Shown: positions 9,106 through 17,239, counted from the stretch's first letter. The stretch is 48,591 bases of DNA from Parvibaculaceae bacterium (GCA_029209985.1 JARGNZ010000020.1:11140-59730); one strand, 5' to 3'. Translations and numbers: made by a program. Notes: a model not told the origin generated them from the sequence alone.

Positions 9106-9122
9106 GGAAAACAATGTTTTCC
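9106..9122. promoter_or_regulatory. Candidate TetR operator (17-bp palindrome)
   Basis: GGAAAAC, a three-base centre AAT, then GTTTTCC form perfect 7-bp arms flanked by A-runs. The site sits 19 bases before the dioxygenase start and 48 bases before the tetR start, and right after a TATAAA-like element at 9096-9101. A protein bound here could block both divergent genes. Confidence 0.65.
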
Positions 9123-9141
9123 AAAAAAATGGGAGAGGAAA

Positions 9142-10137
9142 ATGTCGCAAGAAGGATTTAGGTCGTTCGGAGAGCAGGCGCTGCACTATTTTGACCGTCC
9201 GCACACAAGGGTGCCGACAGGCCCGATAGACAGCCCCGCCGCATGGCTAGCCAAAATAATGCCGCCCCTCAGCACGTTGGCATATAGCTTGACCGCTACA
9301 GATGTTGCGGAGCTAGAGCAAGCGTTGAAAGTGGCACAAAAATCGCCAAAAAATCGCAAGGATCTCCTAGCCGAAGATTTTCCACTGCCTCATTTGTCTG
9401 CAAAGTTTGCTTCGTGGCGCCGTGAACTTTCGAAAGGTCTGGGCATTCAGATTATTCGGGGCGTCCCTGTCGATACATGGACACAAGATGAAGTTGAATT
9501 GTTTTTTTGGTGCTTTGGGCTGCATTTGGGGCGTCCGGGTGCCCAAAACCCTGAAGAGCATTTGCTTGGTCACGTCACGAACACCAATGCGGACAAGGCT
9601 GATCCAATGGTTCGACTATATCAAACAGCGGCTAACATAGACTACCACTGCGATGCGGCGGATGTTGTTGGTTTGCTGTGTCTCAGAAAAGCAAAGTCTG
9701 GGGGGAAAAGTCGGATTGTAAGTTCTGTTTCGGTGTTCAATGAATTGATGAAGCGGCGTCCAGAGCTTGTGAGCCGTCTATTTGAGCCCTTCTTCCTTGA
9801 TTCCAGAAATGAAAATAACGCGGCAGAATCAGGGTGCCTTCCAATCCCTCCGTGCAGGTATTCAGAAGGCGTTCTGCGCACATTTTATCATGCGGATTAC
9901 TTTCGTTCTGCACAACGTCATGCAGACGTGCCGCCCTTTACGGAGCAAGAGCAAGACCTACTCGATACGTATGAAGCAATCGCGGCTGAAAAAGGTATTT
10001 ATATGGACATGGATTTGCAGCCCGGCGATATTCAATTGCTGTCCAATCACACCAATTTGCATGCACGCACTGAATACGAAGACCATGAAGACATCGGAGA
10101 ACGTCGCCACTTGTTACGACTGTGGCTTTCGTTGTGA
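9142..10137 (+). CDS. TauD/TfdA-like Fe(II)/2-oxoglutarate-type dioxygenase
   Basis: Predicted non-heme iron oxygenase of 331 residues with a jelly-roll fold. The iron motif His-x-Asp is seen as YHCDAADVVGL (His169, Asp171). A distal His is likely His307 in NHTNLHART, and the co-substrate Arg is probably in RRHLLRLWLSL (Arg326). Family members hydroxylate sulfonates, phenoxyacids, carnitine precursors or peptide-bound residues, and this branch has no known substrate that I can name. It is controlled by the divergent TetR gene by position and is followed by a TPP enzyme 97 bases downstream, with three palindromes in between. GAGAGG lies before the start. Confidence 0.82.
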   Translation: MSQEGFRSFGEQALHYFDRPHTRVPTGPIDSPAAWLAKIMPPLSTLAYSLTATDVAELEQALKVAQKSPKNRKDLLAEDFPLPHLSAKFASWRRELSKGLGIQIIRGVPVDTWTQDEVELFFWCFGLHLGRPGAQNPEEHLLGHVTNTNADKADPMVRLYQTAANIDYHCDAADVVGLLCLRKAKSGGKSRIVSSVSVFNELMKRRPELVSRLFEPFFLDSRNENNAAESGCLPIPPCRYSEGVLRTFYHADYFRSAQRHADVPPFTEQEQDLLDTYEAIAAEKGIYMDMDLQPGDIQLLSNHTNLHARTEYEDHEDIGERRHLLRLWLSL

Positions 10138-10146
10138 AGCGATACT

Positions 10147-10213
10147 TCACTTGCCAAGTGATCCATGTATCATGGAAGAAAAATTGGGGCACTGAGGCAA
10201 TCTCAGTGGCCCC
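10147..10213. promoter_or_regulatory. Three successive palindromes between the TauD-like and TPP genes
   Basis: First, TCACTTG-C-CAAGTGA at 10147-10161. Second, TCCATG-TAT-CATGGA at 10162-10176. Third, a larger stem of GGGGCACTGAG (10186-10196) against CTCAGTGGCCCC (10202-10213) with one unpaired base. None is followed by a T-run. They could be mRNA-processing or stability hairpins, or protein sites upstream of the TPP gene start at 10235. Confidence 0.5.
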
Positions 10214-10234
10214 GTCATTTAAGGGAGAATGCGC

Positions 10235-11779
10235 ATGAATGGCGCCGAGAGCCTCGTAAAAACACTGGTCGCCTCAGGCGTTGAAGTGTGTTTCACCAAT
10301 CCAGGTACATCCGAAATGCACTTTGTCGCCGCACTGGACAAAGTAGATGGCATGCGCGCCATTTTGGGCCTTTTTGAAGGGGTCGTCACAGGCGCTGCGG
10401 ATGGCTATGGCCGGATGGCGGAAAAGCCTGCAGCAACCTTGCTCCACACAGGGCCGGGCTTGGCAAATGGACTTGCCAACTTGCACAATGCGCGCCGCGC
10501 GTCCACTCCCATCGTCAACATTGTGGGTGATCACGCGACCTATCACGCACAATATGATGCGCCGTTGGAATCAGACATCAAAGGTTTTGCGGATCCCGTT
10601 TCAGGCTGGATCCATTCAAGTACAAATGCCAAGACCGTCGCCTCAGACGGGGCGCGTGCGGTTGCCGCCTCTATGGAGGGGGAAGGGCAAATTGCAACGT
10701 TGATCTTGCCAGCCGACACCGCGTGGCTTGAGGCCGATCAAGCTGCAGCTCCGTTGGATAGCGTTGGCCTGTCAGCGGTAAATGGGGAAGCCATTGACCG
10801 TGTGGCCAAGCTTCTGGCCAACGGCAAAAAGACGGCCATTCTTATTCGCGGCACAGCCCTAAAAGAAGAAGGCTTGCGGGAAGCAGGACGGATTGCTGCC
10901 AAGTCTGGCGCGCGGTTGATGTGTGATACCTTCACCCCGCGCATTCAACGCGGTGCAGGGCGTGTTCTTGTCGACCGTCTGCCATATTTTGCAGAGCAAG
11001 CTGAGGACGATTTGAAAGGCACAGAGCAACTGATTCTCGTGGGCGCAAAACCACCTGTTTCTTTCTTTGCCTATCCAGATAAAGCCAGCTGGCTGTCTCC
11101 TAAAGACTGTGACATCACATATTTGGCGCATCCACATGAAGACGGCACCGCTGCGTTGGCAGCTCTCGCAGAGGCTATTGGTGCCCCCGCTGAACCCATC
11201 AATGTTGCCCCTTATGAAAAGCCAGACATGCCAACGGGGCCTTTAGATCAATTCACCATTGGTCAAGTGATCGGGCATCTGTTGCCAGACAATGCAATTA
11301 TCACAGATGAAGCCGCGACCAGCAGCTTAGGCCCGGCGATTGCAACCGCGACCGCAGCTCCGCACGACCACTTGTCGTTGACAGGCGGCGCAATCGGCAT
11401 GGGCTTGCCTGTGGCAACGGGGGCGGCTGTTGCAGCGCCAGACCGCAAAGTGGTGTGTTTGCATGGGGACGGGGGGGCGATGTACACCGTGCAAAGCCTG
11501 TGGACCCAAGCCCGCGAGAACTTGGATGTGACGACGGTCATTTTCGCCAATCATTCTTATGCGATTCTGAATGTGGAGCTGGCCCGTGTGGGGGCTATCG
11601 ATCCAGGGCCCAAGGCGTTGTCCTCACTGGATTTGCACAATCCAGAAATTAACTGGACACAGTTGGGCCAAAGCATGGGCGTGAACGCGATGCGGGCGGA
11701 GACAACAGAAGAGTTCGCCAAGTGCTTTGCAGCGTGCATGAACGAAAAAGGCCCGCATTTGATTGAAGCCATCATCTAA
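10235..11779 (+). CDS. Thiamine-diphosphate enzyme annotated as acetolactate synthase large subunit
   Basis: Member of the ThDP-dependent decarboxylase/synthase family with 514 residues, shorter than biosynthetic IlvB. The N-terminal half holds the proton-relay glutamate, Glu48 in GLFEGVVTGAADGYGRM. The C-terminal half holds the diphosphate and magnesium motif beginning HGDGGAMYTVQSLW near residue 410 and continuing to NHSYAILN. An ATG at 10229 sits only one base from AGGGAG, while the ATG at 10235 has a seven-base spacing, so 10235 is preferred. There is no adjacent ilvN regulatory subunit. True acetolactate synthesis is therefore doubtful; a 2-oxoacid decarboxylase or lyase acting with the upstream dioxygenase is an equal possibility. 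Confidence 0.82.
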   Translation: MNGAESLVKTLVASGVEVCFTNPGTSEMHFVAALDKVDGMRAILGLFEGVVTGAADGYGRMAEKPAATLLHTGPGLANGLANLHNARRASTPIVNIVGDHATYHAQYDAPLESDIKGFADPVSGWIHSSTNAKTVASDGARAVAASMEGEGQIATLILPADTAWLEADQAAAPLDSVGLSAVNGEAIDRVAKLLANGKKTAILIRGTALKEEGLREAGRIAAKSGARLMCDTFTPRIQRGAGRVLVDRLPYFAEQAEDDLKGTEQLILVGAKPPVSFFAYPDKASWLSPKDCDITYLAHPHEDGTAALAALAEAIGAPAEPINVAPYEKPDMPTGPLDQFTIGQVIGHLLPDNAIITDEAATSSLGPAIATATAAPHDHLSLTGGAIGMGLPVATGAAVAAPDRKVVCLHGDGGAMYTVQSLWTQARENLDVTTVIFANHSYAILNVELARVGAIDPGPKALSSLDLHNPEINWTQLGQSMGVNAMRAETTEEFAKCFAACMNEKGPHLIEAII

Positions 11780-11799
11780 GCGAAAAACCTACCCAAACA

Positions 11800-11834
11800 A
11801 AAGCCCCCGGCAGAAAAATCTGCGCGGGGGCTTT
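11800..11834. terminator. Bidirectional rho-independent terminator
   Basis: AAAGCCCCC (11800-11808) pairs with GGGGGCTTT (11826-11834). The inner GCAGA/TCTGC pairs extend the stem across one bulge. T-rich tails exist in both directions, fitting its place between convergent genes. Confidence 0.85.
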
Positions 11835-11866
11835 CTGTTGAGCGCCTGTAAAAACGGCGCTTAAAT

Positions 11867-12169
11867 TTAGTGTTGGGTGCGCTGGAGAGAAAACTCGCCG
11901 TATTGAACGCGTTTTTCCAAGCCACTGGCCAGTTCCGCGACTTCATCTTCGCCGTGGAAGTCCACCATATCAGACAGGGCAGCATGAATGGCGGTTTGCG
12001 CCATAATGTCAGGCTCCACGCCAACGCTCAGCGCTTCCTGCCAAGCTTCTAATAGAATATCGAAAGCAACCTGACGTTGATCATCCTCAGAAGGCAATAC
12101 AGCATCTGTAACTTCTTCTTCGGAGATATCTTCCAGCAGGCTAGGGCGATTATTACGGGTCTTAGACAT
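11867..12169 (-). CDS. Conserved acidic hypothetical protein
   Basis: A 100-residue cytoplasmic-looking protein that is rich in Glu and Asp with no membrane segment or signal peptide. The pattern DIMAQTAIHAALSDMVDFHG followed by ELASGLEKRVQYGEFSL resembles a small helical protein I recall from many alphaproteobacteria, without a known role. The frame extends to 12271, but the start MSKTRNNRP at 12169 follows an AAGGGA twelve bases away, and the upstream part is basic and looks non-coding. The convergent TPP gene shares its terminator. I cannot assign a function. Confidence 0.65.
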   Translation of the reverse strand: MSKTRNNRPSLLEDISEEEVTDAVLPSEDDQRQVAFDILLEAWQEALSVGVEPDIMAQTAIHAALSDMVDFHGEDEVAELASGLEKRVQYGEFSLQRTQH

Positions 12170-12393
12170 CGAGACGAACGGTCCCTTTAAGTTTGTATAT
12201 GCCATGCGGCAGACACAGAGGAGAAGACGTCGAGGGGGCTTGGTACGGGGGAGGGGTAAATGTGAACGCACTCATCCCACACCAATTTCGACGATGTTTC
12301 TCCTTTTACCACAAAATGCAGCTGAGTCTCGCGCCATGATCAAGATAGGTTAATCAACTTACATTTTTGAGGTGTTTATGGTGAATTAAAAGC

Positions 12394-12804
12394 CTATTGG
12401 CGGGCAGCGCGTGCCAATCGTCCGGCCACAGCGGCCCCTTCGTCAATGTAGGCATTCATTTCAGAAATCGTGCGCATGGAGCAGCGGCTGTGATTCACCC
12501 GCATTGCGTAATAGGATTTATTGAAGTGGTTCACCAGCATGTCGCGGTCTTTTTTGCTGCTGGCCTCAATATCGAGCATTTCTAGCATTTTCCGGCGCCA
12601 CATTTGGCCTTCCCGGCCTCCGCACCGTTCGCGCAGCAAATGCACCGCGCCCAAAACCTCTGCAAGGCGCACCATATCTGCCCGGTAGGAGGCTTGTTTT
12701 CCAGTGAGCAACGATGAGCCAGCCGCAGAAACACCTGAGCTGCTGATCAAAAGCATCAACATCGAGACGACGCAAAGCCGGAAATTTTGCCGTATTGTAG
12801 TCAT
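12394..12804 (-). CDS. TIGR02301/DUF2385-type exported protein
   Basis: A 136-residue protein with an N-terminal signal peptide (hydrophobic residues about 9-26, cleavage likely after VSAA). The rest matches the TIGR02301 pattern: LAEVLGAVHLLRERCGGREG (47-66), MWRRKMLEMLDIEA (68-81), then HFNKSYYAMRVNHSRCS (88-104). The two conserved cysteines, Cys61 and Cys103, probably form a periplasmic disulfide. The family is found in alphaproteobacteria and has no known biochemical role. It stands alone, with about 220 bases upstream of the acidic hypothetical gene that follows it on the same strand. Confidence 0.8.
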   Translation of the reverse strand: MTTIRQNFRLCVVSMLMLLISSSGVSAAGSSLLTGKQASYRADMVRLAEVLGAVHLLRERCGGREGQMWRRKMLEMLDIEASSKKDRDMLVNHFNKSYYAMRVNHSRCSMRTISEMNAYIDEGAAVAGRLARAARQ

Positions 12805-12954
12805 GAGGCCCCATTTTGCGCCGTTCAGCGCACCGTACCGGCCCAGTATGGCTTAGAGCTTGGTCACTTGAAAAGCTTTTGCATGCCCTATGGTTAATGC
12901 ACATCGCTTTGAAAAATGGGGAGGTGATCCGTTACCGTGGATCAGGCTGTTAAG

Positions 12955-13413
12955 TTAGGTCAGCATGTCAGTGGTCGGATCATCGGCGGCCTCATTCACT
13001 TGGTCGTCGATAATATAAGCAAGCTCGGAGAACGCGTTGAGCATGCTTTCTTCGTCACCTTTTACCAGATGGGTGGGGAGGTGACGGGCCAGTTCTTCCT
13101 CAAACTCTCTTTGTTTGCGCAAGCCCTTGTCGGTCAACCTCAGCTGAACACTACGTCCATCTTCCGCGTCTGGTTGGCGTTCAATCAATCCACGCTTTTC
13201 CATATCCGCAATCAATGCAGACGCGGTGGGCTTGCGGATGGACGATTGCACCGCCAATTCTCCTGCCCGCTTAGGGCCGCGCTTTAGGGCCAAAAAGAAG
13301 CGATATTGAGGGATTGTAATGTCAGTTTTACGCGCGATCAGTTCAAATTCACGGAACAAAACGACAATGGTGCGGGCCATAAGAATGAGACGGCGATCAA
13401 GTTTCTGTGTCAT
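12955..13413 (-). CDS. MarR family transcriptional regulator
   Basis: Winged-helix dimeric regulator of 152 residues. The recognition region SSIRKPTASALIADMEKRGL starts near residue 57 and the wing RQPDAEDGRSVQLRLTDKGL follows directly, as in the MarR family. The open frame reaches 13494, but MTQKLDRRL at 13413 is the more natural start; the ribosome site is weak. The upstream part of the longer frame overlaps a short 14-base tandem repeat, which argues against coding there. The ligand and targets are unknown. The SDR gene lies upstream on the same strand and may be a target. Confidence 0.85.
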   Translation of the reverse strand: MTQKLDRRLILMARTIVVLFREFELIARKTDITIPQYRFFLALKRGPKRAGELAVQSSIRKPTASALIADMEKRGLIERQPDAEDGRSVQLRLTDKGLRKQREFEEELARHLPTHLVKGDEESMLNAFSELAYIIDDQVNEAADDPTTDMLT

Positions 13414-13472
13414 AGGGTCCACATCACTCTTAAAAAGGGCAGGCGCTAAAAGCCAATATTGGTGGATCAAAG

Positions 13473-13514
13473 GCGGCCAAGAAATAGCGGCCAAGAAACC
13501 GCAACCAAGAAACA
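13473..13514. repeat. Three 14-base tandem repeats upstream of marR
   Basis: Units at 13473-13486, 13487-13500 and 13501-13514 all follow GCRRCCAAGAAA plus two variable bases. They lie 60-100 bases before the MarR start and might be repeated binding sites or a slippage product. Confidence 0.6.
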
Positions 13515-13603
13515 GTGCCTAGAATCAAATGAAGCGAGAACAAGGTTCCCGCTTCATCCAGTTCAAGAACGCTTCATTGTTTCATGAAAGCGACAGCCTT
13601 GCA

Positions 13604-14386
13604 TTAGAAGATTGAATAGCCGCCATCCACAATCATGGTCGTGCCGGAGTGGTAAGCAGACGCATCGGACGCGAGGTAGACAGCCATACCGCCAAAGTCA
13701 GCCGGTTCGCCCCAGCGGCGGATCGGAACACGGGGAATGACTTTTTCAGCAAACGCAGACCCTGCTTGTGCGCCAGCCGTCATATCAGTTGCAATCCAGC
13801 CCGGCAAAATCGCGTTGGCCCGCACTTTGTAACGACCATATTCGACAGCGCAGCCTTTAATCATGGAGATCACAGCGCCTTTGGTCGCCGCATAGGCTTG
13901 GTTACGTGCTGCTCCCTCAATCGCTGCCAAGCTTGCAACGCCGACCAATGAACCGCCAACATCCCCTTTGCCAGAACGTTCAACCATGTGGCGGGCGCTT
14001 TCCCGCAATGTCCAGAAAACACCATCAAGGTTGACCCCAAGGGTCTTGCGATATGTTTCTGTATCCATGTCGTGGAAAGATGGTGAACCGAAACCAACCC
14101 CGGCATTGGCGAATACAGAATCGACACGCCCTAGATTTTTAAGGGTTTCTCCCATGCCATCGACAACTTCTTGTTCGTTGGACACGTCAACCTTGCGCGT
14201 AAATACCTTTACGCCGGTATCTTTGAGTTGAGCAGCGGCTTGCGCATTGCGCTCTTCATTCGTGCCCCAAATGGCAACGTCTGCACCGGCCTGTGCGAGA
14301 GCTTCAACCATGCCATATCCGATGCCACGGTTACCGCCGGTTACCAGCGCTACTTTGCCAGAGAGATCAAAAGGTGTGTAAGTCAT
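13604..14386 (-). CDS. Short-chain dehydrogenase/reductase
   Basis: Classical SDR of 260 residues with a Rossmann fold. Cofactor motif TGGNRGIG (16-23), NAG motif (94-96), catalytic Ser152, Tyr165 and Lys169 (YAATK), and the C-terminal IVDGGYSIF typical of 3-oxoacyl-ACP-reductase-like members. It oxidises or reduces a hydroxyl or keto group with NAD(P)(H). The substrate is not told by sequence. A MarR-type regulator follows about 190 bases downstream on the same strand, a layout seen when regulator and enzyme are linked, though separate transcription is possible. Confidence 0.88.
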   Translation of the reverse strand: MTYTPFDLSGKVALVTGGNRGIGYGMVEALAQAGADVAIWGTNEERNAQAAAQLKDTGVKVFTRKVDVSNEQEVVDGMGETLKNLGRVDSVFANAGVGFGSPSFHDMDTETYRKTLGVNLDGVFWTLRESARHMVERSGKGDVGGSLVGVASLAAIEGAARNQAYAATKGAVISMIKGCAVEYGRYKVRANAILPGWIATDMTAGAQAGSAFAEKVIPRVPIRRWGEPADFGGMAVYLASDASAYHSGTTMIVDGGYSIF

Positions 14387-14543
14387 GAGGCCCTCCCGGA
14401 ACCATTGTTATATCCATGAGCTCACTATAACACCGGAATGCGCTGTTTTTTCAAGCAGAACCAGCCGCCAAATTCAGAGCTAAGCCTGACCCTGCGTTCT
14501 ATGAACAATGGTACGAAAGGGGGGAGGGAGAATAGAAGAGGAA

Positions 14544-15080
14544 TCAGAGGTCTTCAGCGAGCAGCGTCTCAATTTCATTTTCTTCAACGGTCATTGCATT
14601 GCCATTGATGATCGCCCCGGCCACATCACCCAAGCGGCGAAGACGGGGGCCAACTGAGGCGCAAATCACCTCAATTGTCTCAGTGTCATGGGCGTCAACG
14701 GCCGCAGATAGTTCTGACAAAGCATGAACCAACAAAGCGTCCATACGCCCCACAACTTGGTCAAACGGCTGGCGGTAGCGGGCCGGTGCATTGTAGTAGG
14801 CATGCACAGCAAGGTCTTTGTTCTGAAAATTGGTCTCGATGAAATGGGCTTGATAGGTTTTGGGTTTCCAATCCCGCATGTCTTCAAAGCAGTCAGGCAT
14901 GGAAGGAATGATTTCCAGCAGCATGATAATTTCATTGAAGTGATTGAGGTAATCAGTCGCCAGTAGAGAATCTTCTTGGATGTTTTTGCCAGGCACAAGC
15001 CGACGTGTCGTGCGCGGATACCCAATTCCCCCCAACGCACGGTCATCATCCACCTGGTCTATTTCTACATCCTGCGCCAC
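14544..15080 (-). CDS. Conserved alphaproteobacterial hypothetical protein
   Basis: A 178-residue soluble, helical and acidic protein with no signal peptide. It contains LLATDYLNHFNEIIMLLEII (39-58), then MPDCFEDMRDWKPKTYQAHF (61-80), a pattern I recall from uncharacterised proteins in several alphaproteobacteria. The start is GTG at 15080, with GGGAGAG six bases before it. No catalytic motif is visible. The mixture of conserved aromatic and acidic residues suggests a scaffold or regulatory role, but nothing in the context supports a specific one. Confidence 0.72.
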   Translation of the reverse strand: MAQDVEIDQVDDDRALGGIGYPRTTRRLVPGKNIQEDSLLATDYLNHFNEIIMLLEIIPSMPDCFEDMRDWKPKTYQAHFIETNFQNKDLAVHAYYNAPARYRQPFDQVVGRMDALLVHALSELSAAVDAHDTETIEVICASVGPRLRRLGDVAGAIINGNAMTVEENEIETLLAEDL

Positions 15081-15190
15081 AAAACTCTCCCGCTTTGGGT
15101 TTAATTCTAACTACTTTGCGTTAGAGATCCGTAAACGGCATTTATACGTTTGAAATTAAATTAGTCAGAAACCTGTCAAAAGTCAGTGTT

Positions 15191-15538
15191 TCACTCGCCT
15201 TTAGGGCGTATTTCCTGCAGGGCAGAACACGCGAAATAGGGGTGATAGCTCATTGTCTTTTGGTCAGGAACGATGGAGCAGGAGAAAACCGACGCGTCTT
15301 TTTGCAAGACCAATGAAGTGCCAAGCGTTGCCCGAATTTCGTACCCTTCCTCAAGCAAGTCAGACAGAAGCTTGTCTGTGAGAACAAACGGCCCTTTCCG
15401 TTCTGCATCGCTTTGGGGTGGGGGCGTTGGGGCTGCAACAGATGTGGCAGTGCTCAATGCCAGAAAAGACAAGGCCAAAAGTGGCCGCACGAATGCAGAT
15501 CCAAGTGAGTGTGTTCGACAAAAAGAGAGGAGCATCAT
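15191..15538 (-). CDS. Small exported hypothetical protein
   Basis: A 115-residue protein with a long signal peptide (hydrophobic core about 18-34, likely cleavage after SVAA), then a proline-rich linker. A short domain follows with GYEIRATLGTSLVLQKDASV (65-84) and two cysteines, Cys87 in VFSCSIV and Cys103 in FACSALQ, able to form a disulfide. AAGGAAA sits before the double ATG at 15538/15535. It is probably periplasmic. I do not recognise a named family. Confidence 0.7.
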   Translation of the reverse strand: MMLLSFCRTHSLGSAFVRPLLALSFLALSTATSVAAPTPPPQSDAERKGPFVLTDKLLSDLLEEGYEIRATLGTSLVLQKDASVFSCSIVPDQKTMSYHPYFACSALQEIRPKGE

Positions 15539-15629
15539 TACTTTCCTTCATCACGCCATGTCACGTGCCTGTGTCTAAAGAGTATGCAGCTTTAATCGAT
15601 AGGGTTAAGCAACCGTAAAGAGCGCCCTT

Positions 15630-16436
15630 CTAATCGAATCCTCTTCGTTTTGTCCCGATGAGCGGCACAATTTGTGCGCCCAGAAAAATAACAAGCGCGG
15701 CCACCACAATGGAAGGGCCGGTGGGCGTGTCATAGGAAATGGATCCCCACAACCCAGCCCCTACCGCGCAGACACCAACCACCACAGCGCCGAGCGCCAT
15801 CATCTCTGGCCCGGTGGCAAATCGGCGGGCGGCAGCGGCCGGAATAATCAGCAAGGCGGTAATCAGGAGCGCCCCCACAAGGCGCATCGCAACGGCCACA
15901 AGCACCGCCAGCATAAGCGCAAAGCCAATGCGTGAAAGCCGCGGAGATATGCCCTCGGCAGCAGCTATTTCTGGGTGAACTGACACCGCAACAAGAGAGC
16001 GCCACAGCAAAGCCAGAGACCCCAGCACCAGCACGGAAGCGGCGGCCATCGCCCAAAGGTCCGTGGGGCCAACAGCTAAGATGTCGCCAAATAGATAAGC
16101 GTTGAGGTCAAAGCGCAAACCGGGCATCAGGCTCAACACCACCATGCCAATGGCAAGCGCAGAGTGAGCCACAAGGCTGAGCAATGTATCCATCGCCAAT
16201 GACATACGTTCCTGCAAACTGGCAAATAAGAGCGCAAGCAAAACGACAGCGCCTAAGACCCCAACCAATGGGGCAATGGAAAGGAGAAATCCCAGTGCAA
16301 TGCCAAGCAAAGCCGAATGGGCGAGGGCGTCCCCAAAAAAGGCCATACGCCGCCACAGCACCAAACAGCCAAGAGGTCCGGCAATAGCGGCAACCATCAA
16401 CCCTGCCAACAAGGCCCGTACTAAAAAATCACTCAT
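15630..16436 (-). CDS. znuB: Zinc ABC transporter permease ZnuB
   Basis: Inner-membrane permease of the ABC-3 family, 268 residues, about eight or nine hydrophobic segments. The LWRRMAFFGDALAHSALLGI block near the start and the ALLIIPAAAARRFA segment are hallmarks of zinc and manganese permeases. Its ATG at 16436 overlaps the znuC stop as ATGA, and an AAGGA lies five bases before it, so the alternative ATG at 16442 is not chosen. It works with ZnuC; the binding protein ZnuA is not in the window. It is the last gene of the zur-znuC-znuB unit. Confidence 0.93.
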   Translation of the reverse strand: MSDFLVRALLAGLMVAAIAGPLGCLVLWRRMAFFGDALAHSALLGIALGFLLSIAPLVGVLGAVVLLALLFASLQERMSLAMDTLLSLVAHSALAIGMVVLSLMPGLRFDLNAYLFGDILAVGPTDLWAMAAASVLVLGSLALLWRSLVAVSVHPEIAAAEGISPRLSRIGFALMLAVLVAVAMRLVGALLITALLIIPAAAARRFATGPEMMALGAVVVGVCAVGAGLWGSISYDTPTGPSIVVAALVIFLGAQIVPLIGTKRRGFD

Positions 16437-17236
16437 GGGCATCCTTCGTGCGCTTTAGCGTCGTGCTCGTGTGGGTGCACATGCCCATCTAAATCATGAG
16501 CATGGTCATGTTGGTGGTGGTAGAGCGCTAAACTTTGCCCCGCTTCAATGCCAAACAATTCGCGGTAGGCAGGGTCATTTGAAATAGCATCTGGCGCCCC
16601 TGCGCAACACAGATGTGTGTTGAGGCAGAGAACGCGGTCGGTCGCAGCCATCACCACATGTAAGTCATGGGAAATCATCAGCACTGCAACACCCGTTTGG
16701 TGGCGCACATTGGAAATGAGATCGTAAAGTTGGGCCTGCCCAGAAAAGTCGATACCCGATGAGGGCTCGTCTAAAATAAGCAAATCCGGCTTGCCAAGCA
16801 GGGCGCGAGCCAGCAATACCCGTTGAAATTCTCCACCGGAAAGGTGCGTGATTTGCCGCCCAGATAAATGCGCCGCCCCCACCTGCTCAAGCGCATAGGC
16901 GATCTCTGCCTTTGAGGCCCGCTGAGTAAGCTGCATCAACCGATCAACAGATATAGGAAGCGTCGGGTCGATGGCAAACCGTTGCGGCACATACCCGGTT
17001 TTAAGGCCCGCGCGCCGTGTCACTGTGCCTCCATCTGGCTGCACGGTTCCAATAGCAACCCGCGCCAGCGTTGTTTTCCCAGCACCATTGGGGCCAATCA
17101 CTGTAATGATTTCACCCGGTGAAATTTCAAAAGAAACTTGGTCGAGTGCGCATGTGGTGCCCAATCGGACAGTGATATCTGACAGCTGCATAAGGGGGGC
17201 GCTGGAGGCGGGCGCAGAAGCGAGAGACGCGCTCAT
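16433..17236 (-). CDS. znuC: Zinc ABC transporter ATPase ZnuC with His-rich tail
   Basis: ATPase subunit of the zinc importer, 267 residues. Walker A GPNGAGKTT (48-56), signature LSGGE (132-136), Walker B LLILDEP (152-158) and the switch His190 are all present. The C-terminus (about 240-263) is packed with His and Asp residues, including HHQHDHAHD, and may bind zinc to sense or buffer it; ATPases of other systems usually lack this. The gene starts three bases after the zur stop and overlaps znuB by four bases, so the three genes are probably one transcript under Zur control. Confidence 0.94.
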   Translation of the reverse strand: MSASLASAPASSAPLMQLSDITVRLGTTCALDQVSFEISPGEIITVIGPNGAGKTTLARVAIGTVQPDGGTVTRRAGLKTGYVPQRFAIDPTLPISVDRLMQLTQRASKAEIAYALEQVGAAHLSGRQITHLSGGEFQRVLLARALLGKPDLLILDEPSSGIDFSGQAQLYDLISNVRHQTGVAVLMISHDLHVVMAATDRVLCLNTHLCCAGAPDAISNDPAYRELFGIEAGQSLALYHHQHDHAHDLDGHVHPHEHDAKAHEGCP

Positions 17237-17239
17237 AAG

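Noticed and set aside
10235-11779. ilvB of branched-chain amino acid synthesis
   Set aside because: No ilvN or ilvC beside it, about 50 residues shorter than usual IlvB, and it lies behind a TetR-controlled dioxygenase.
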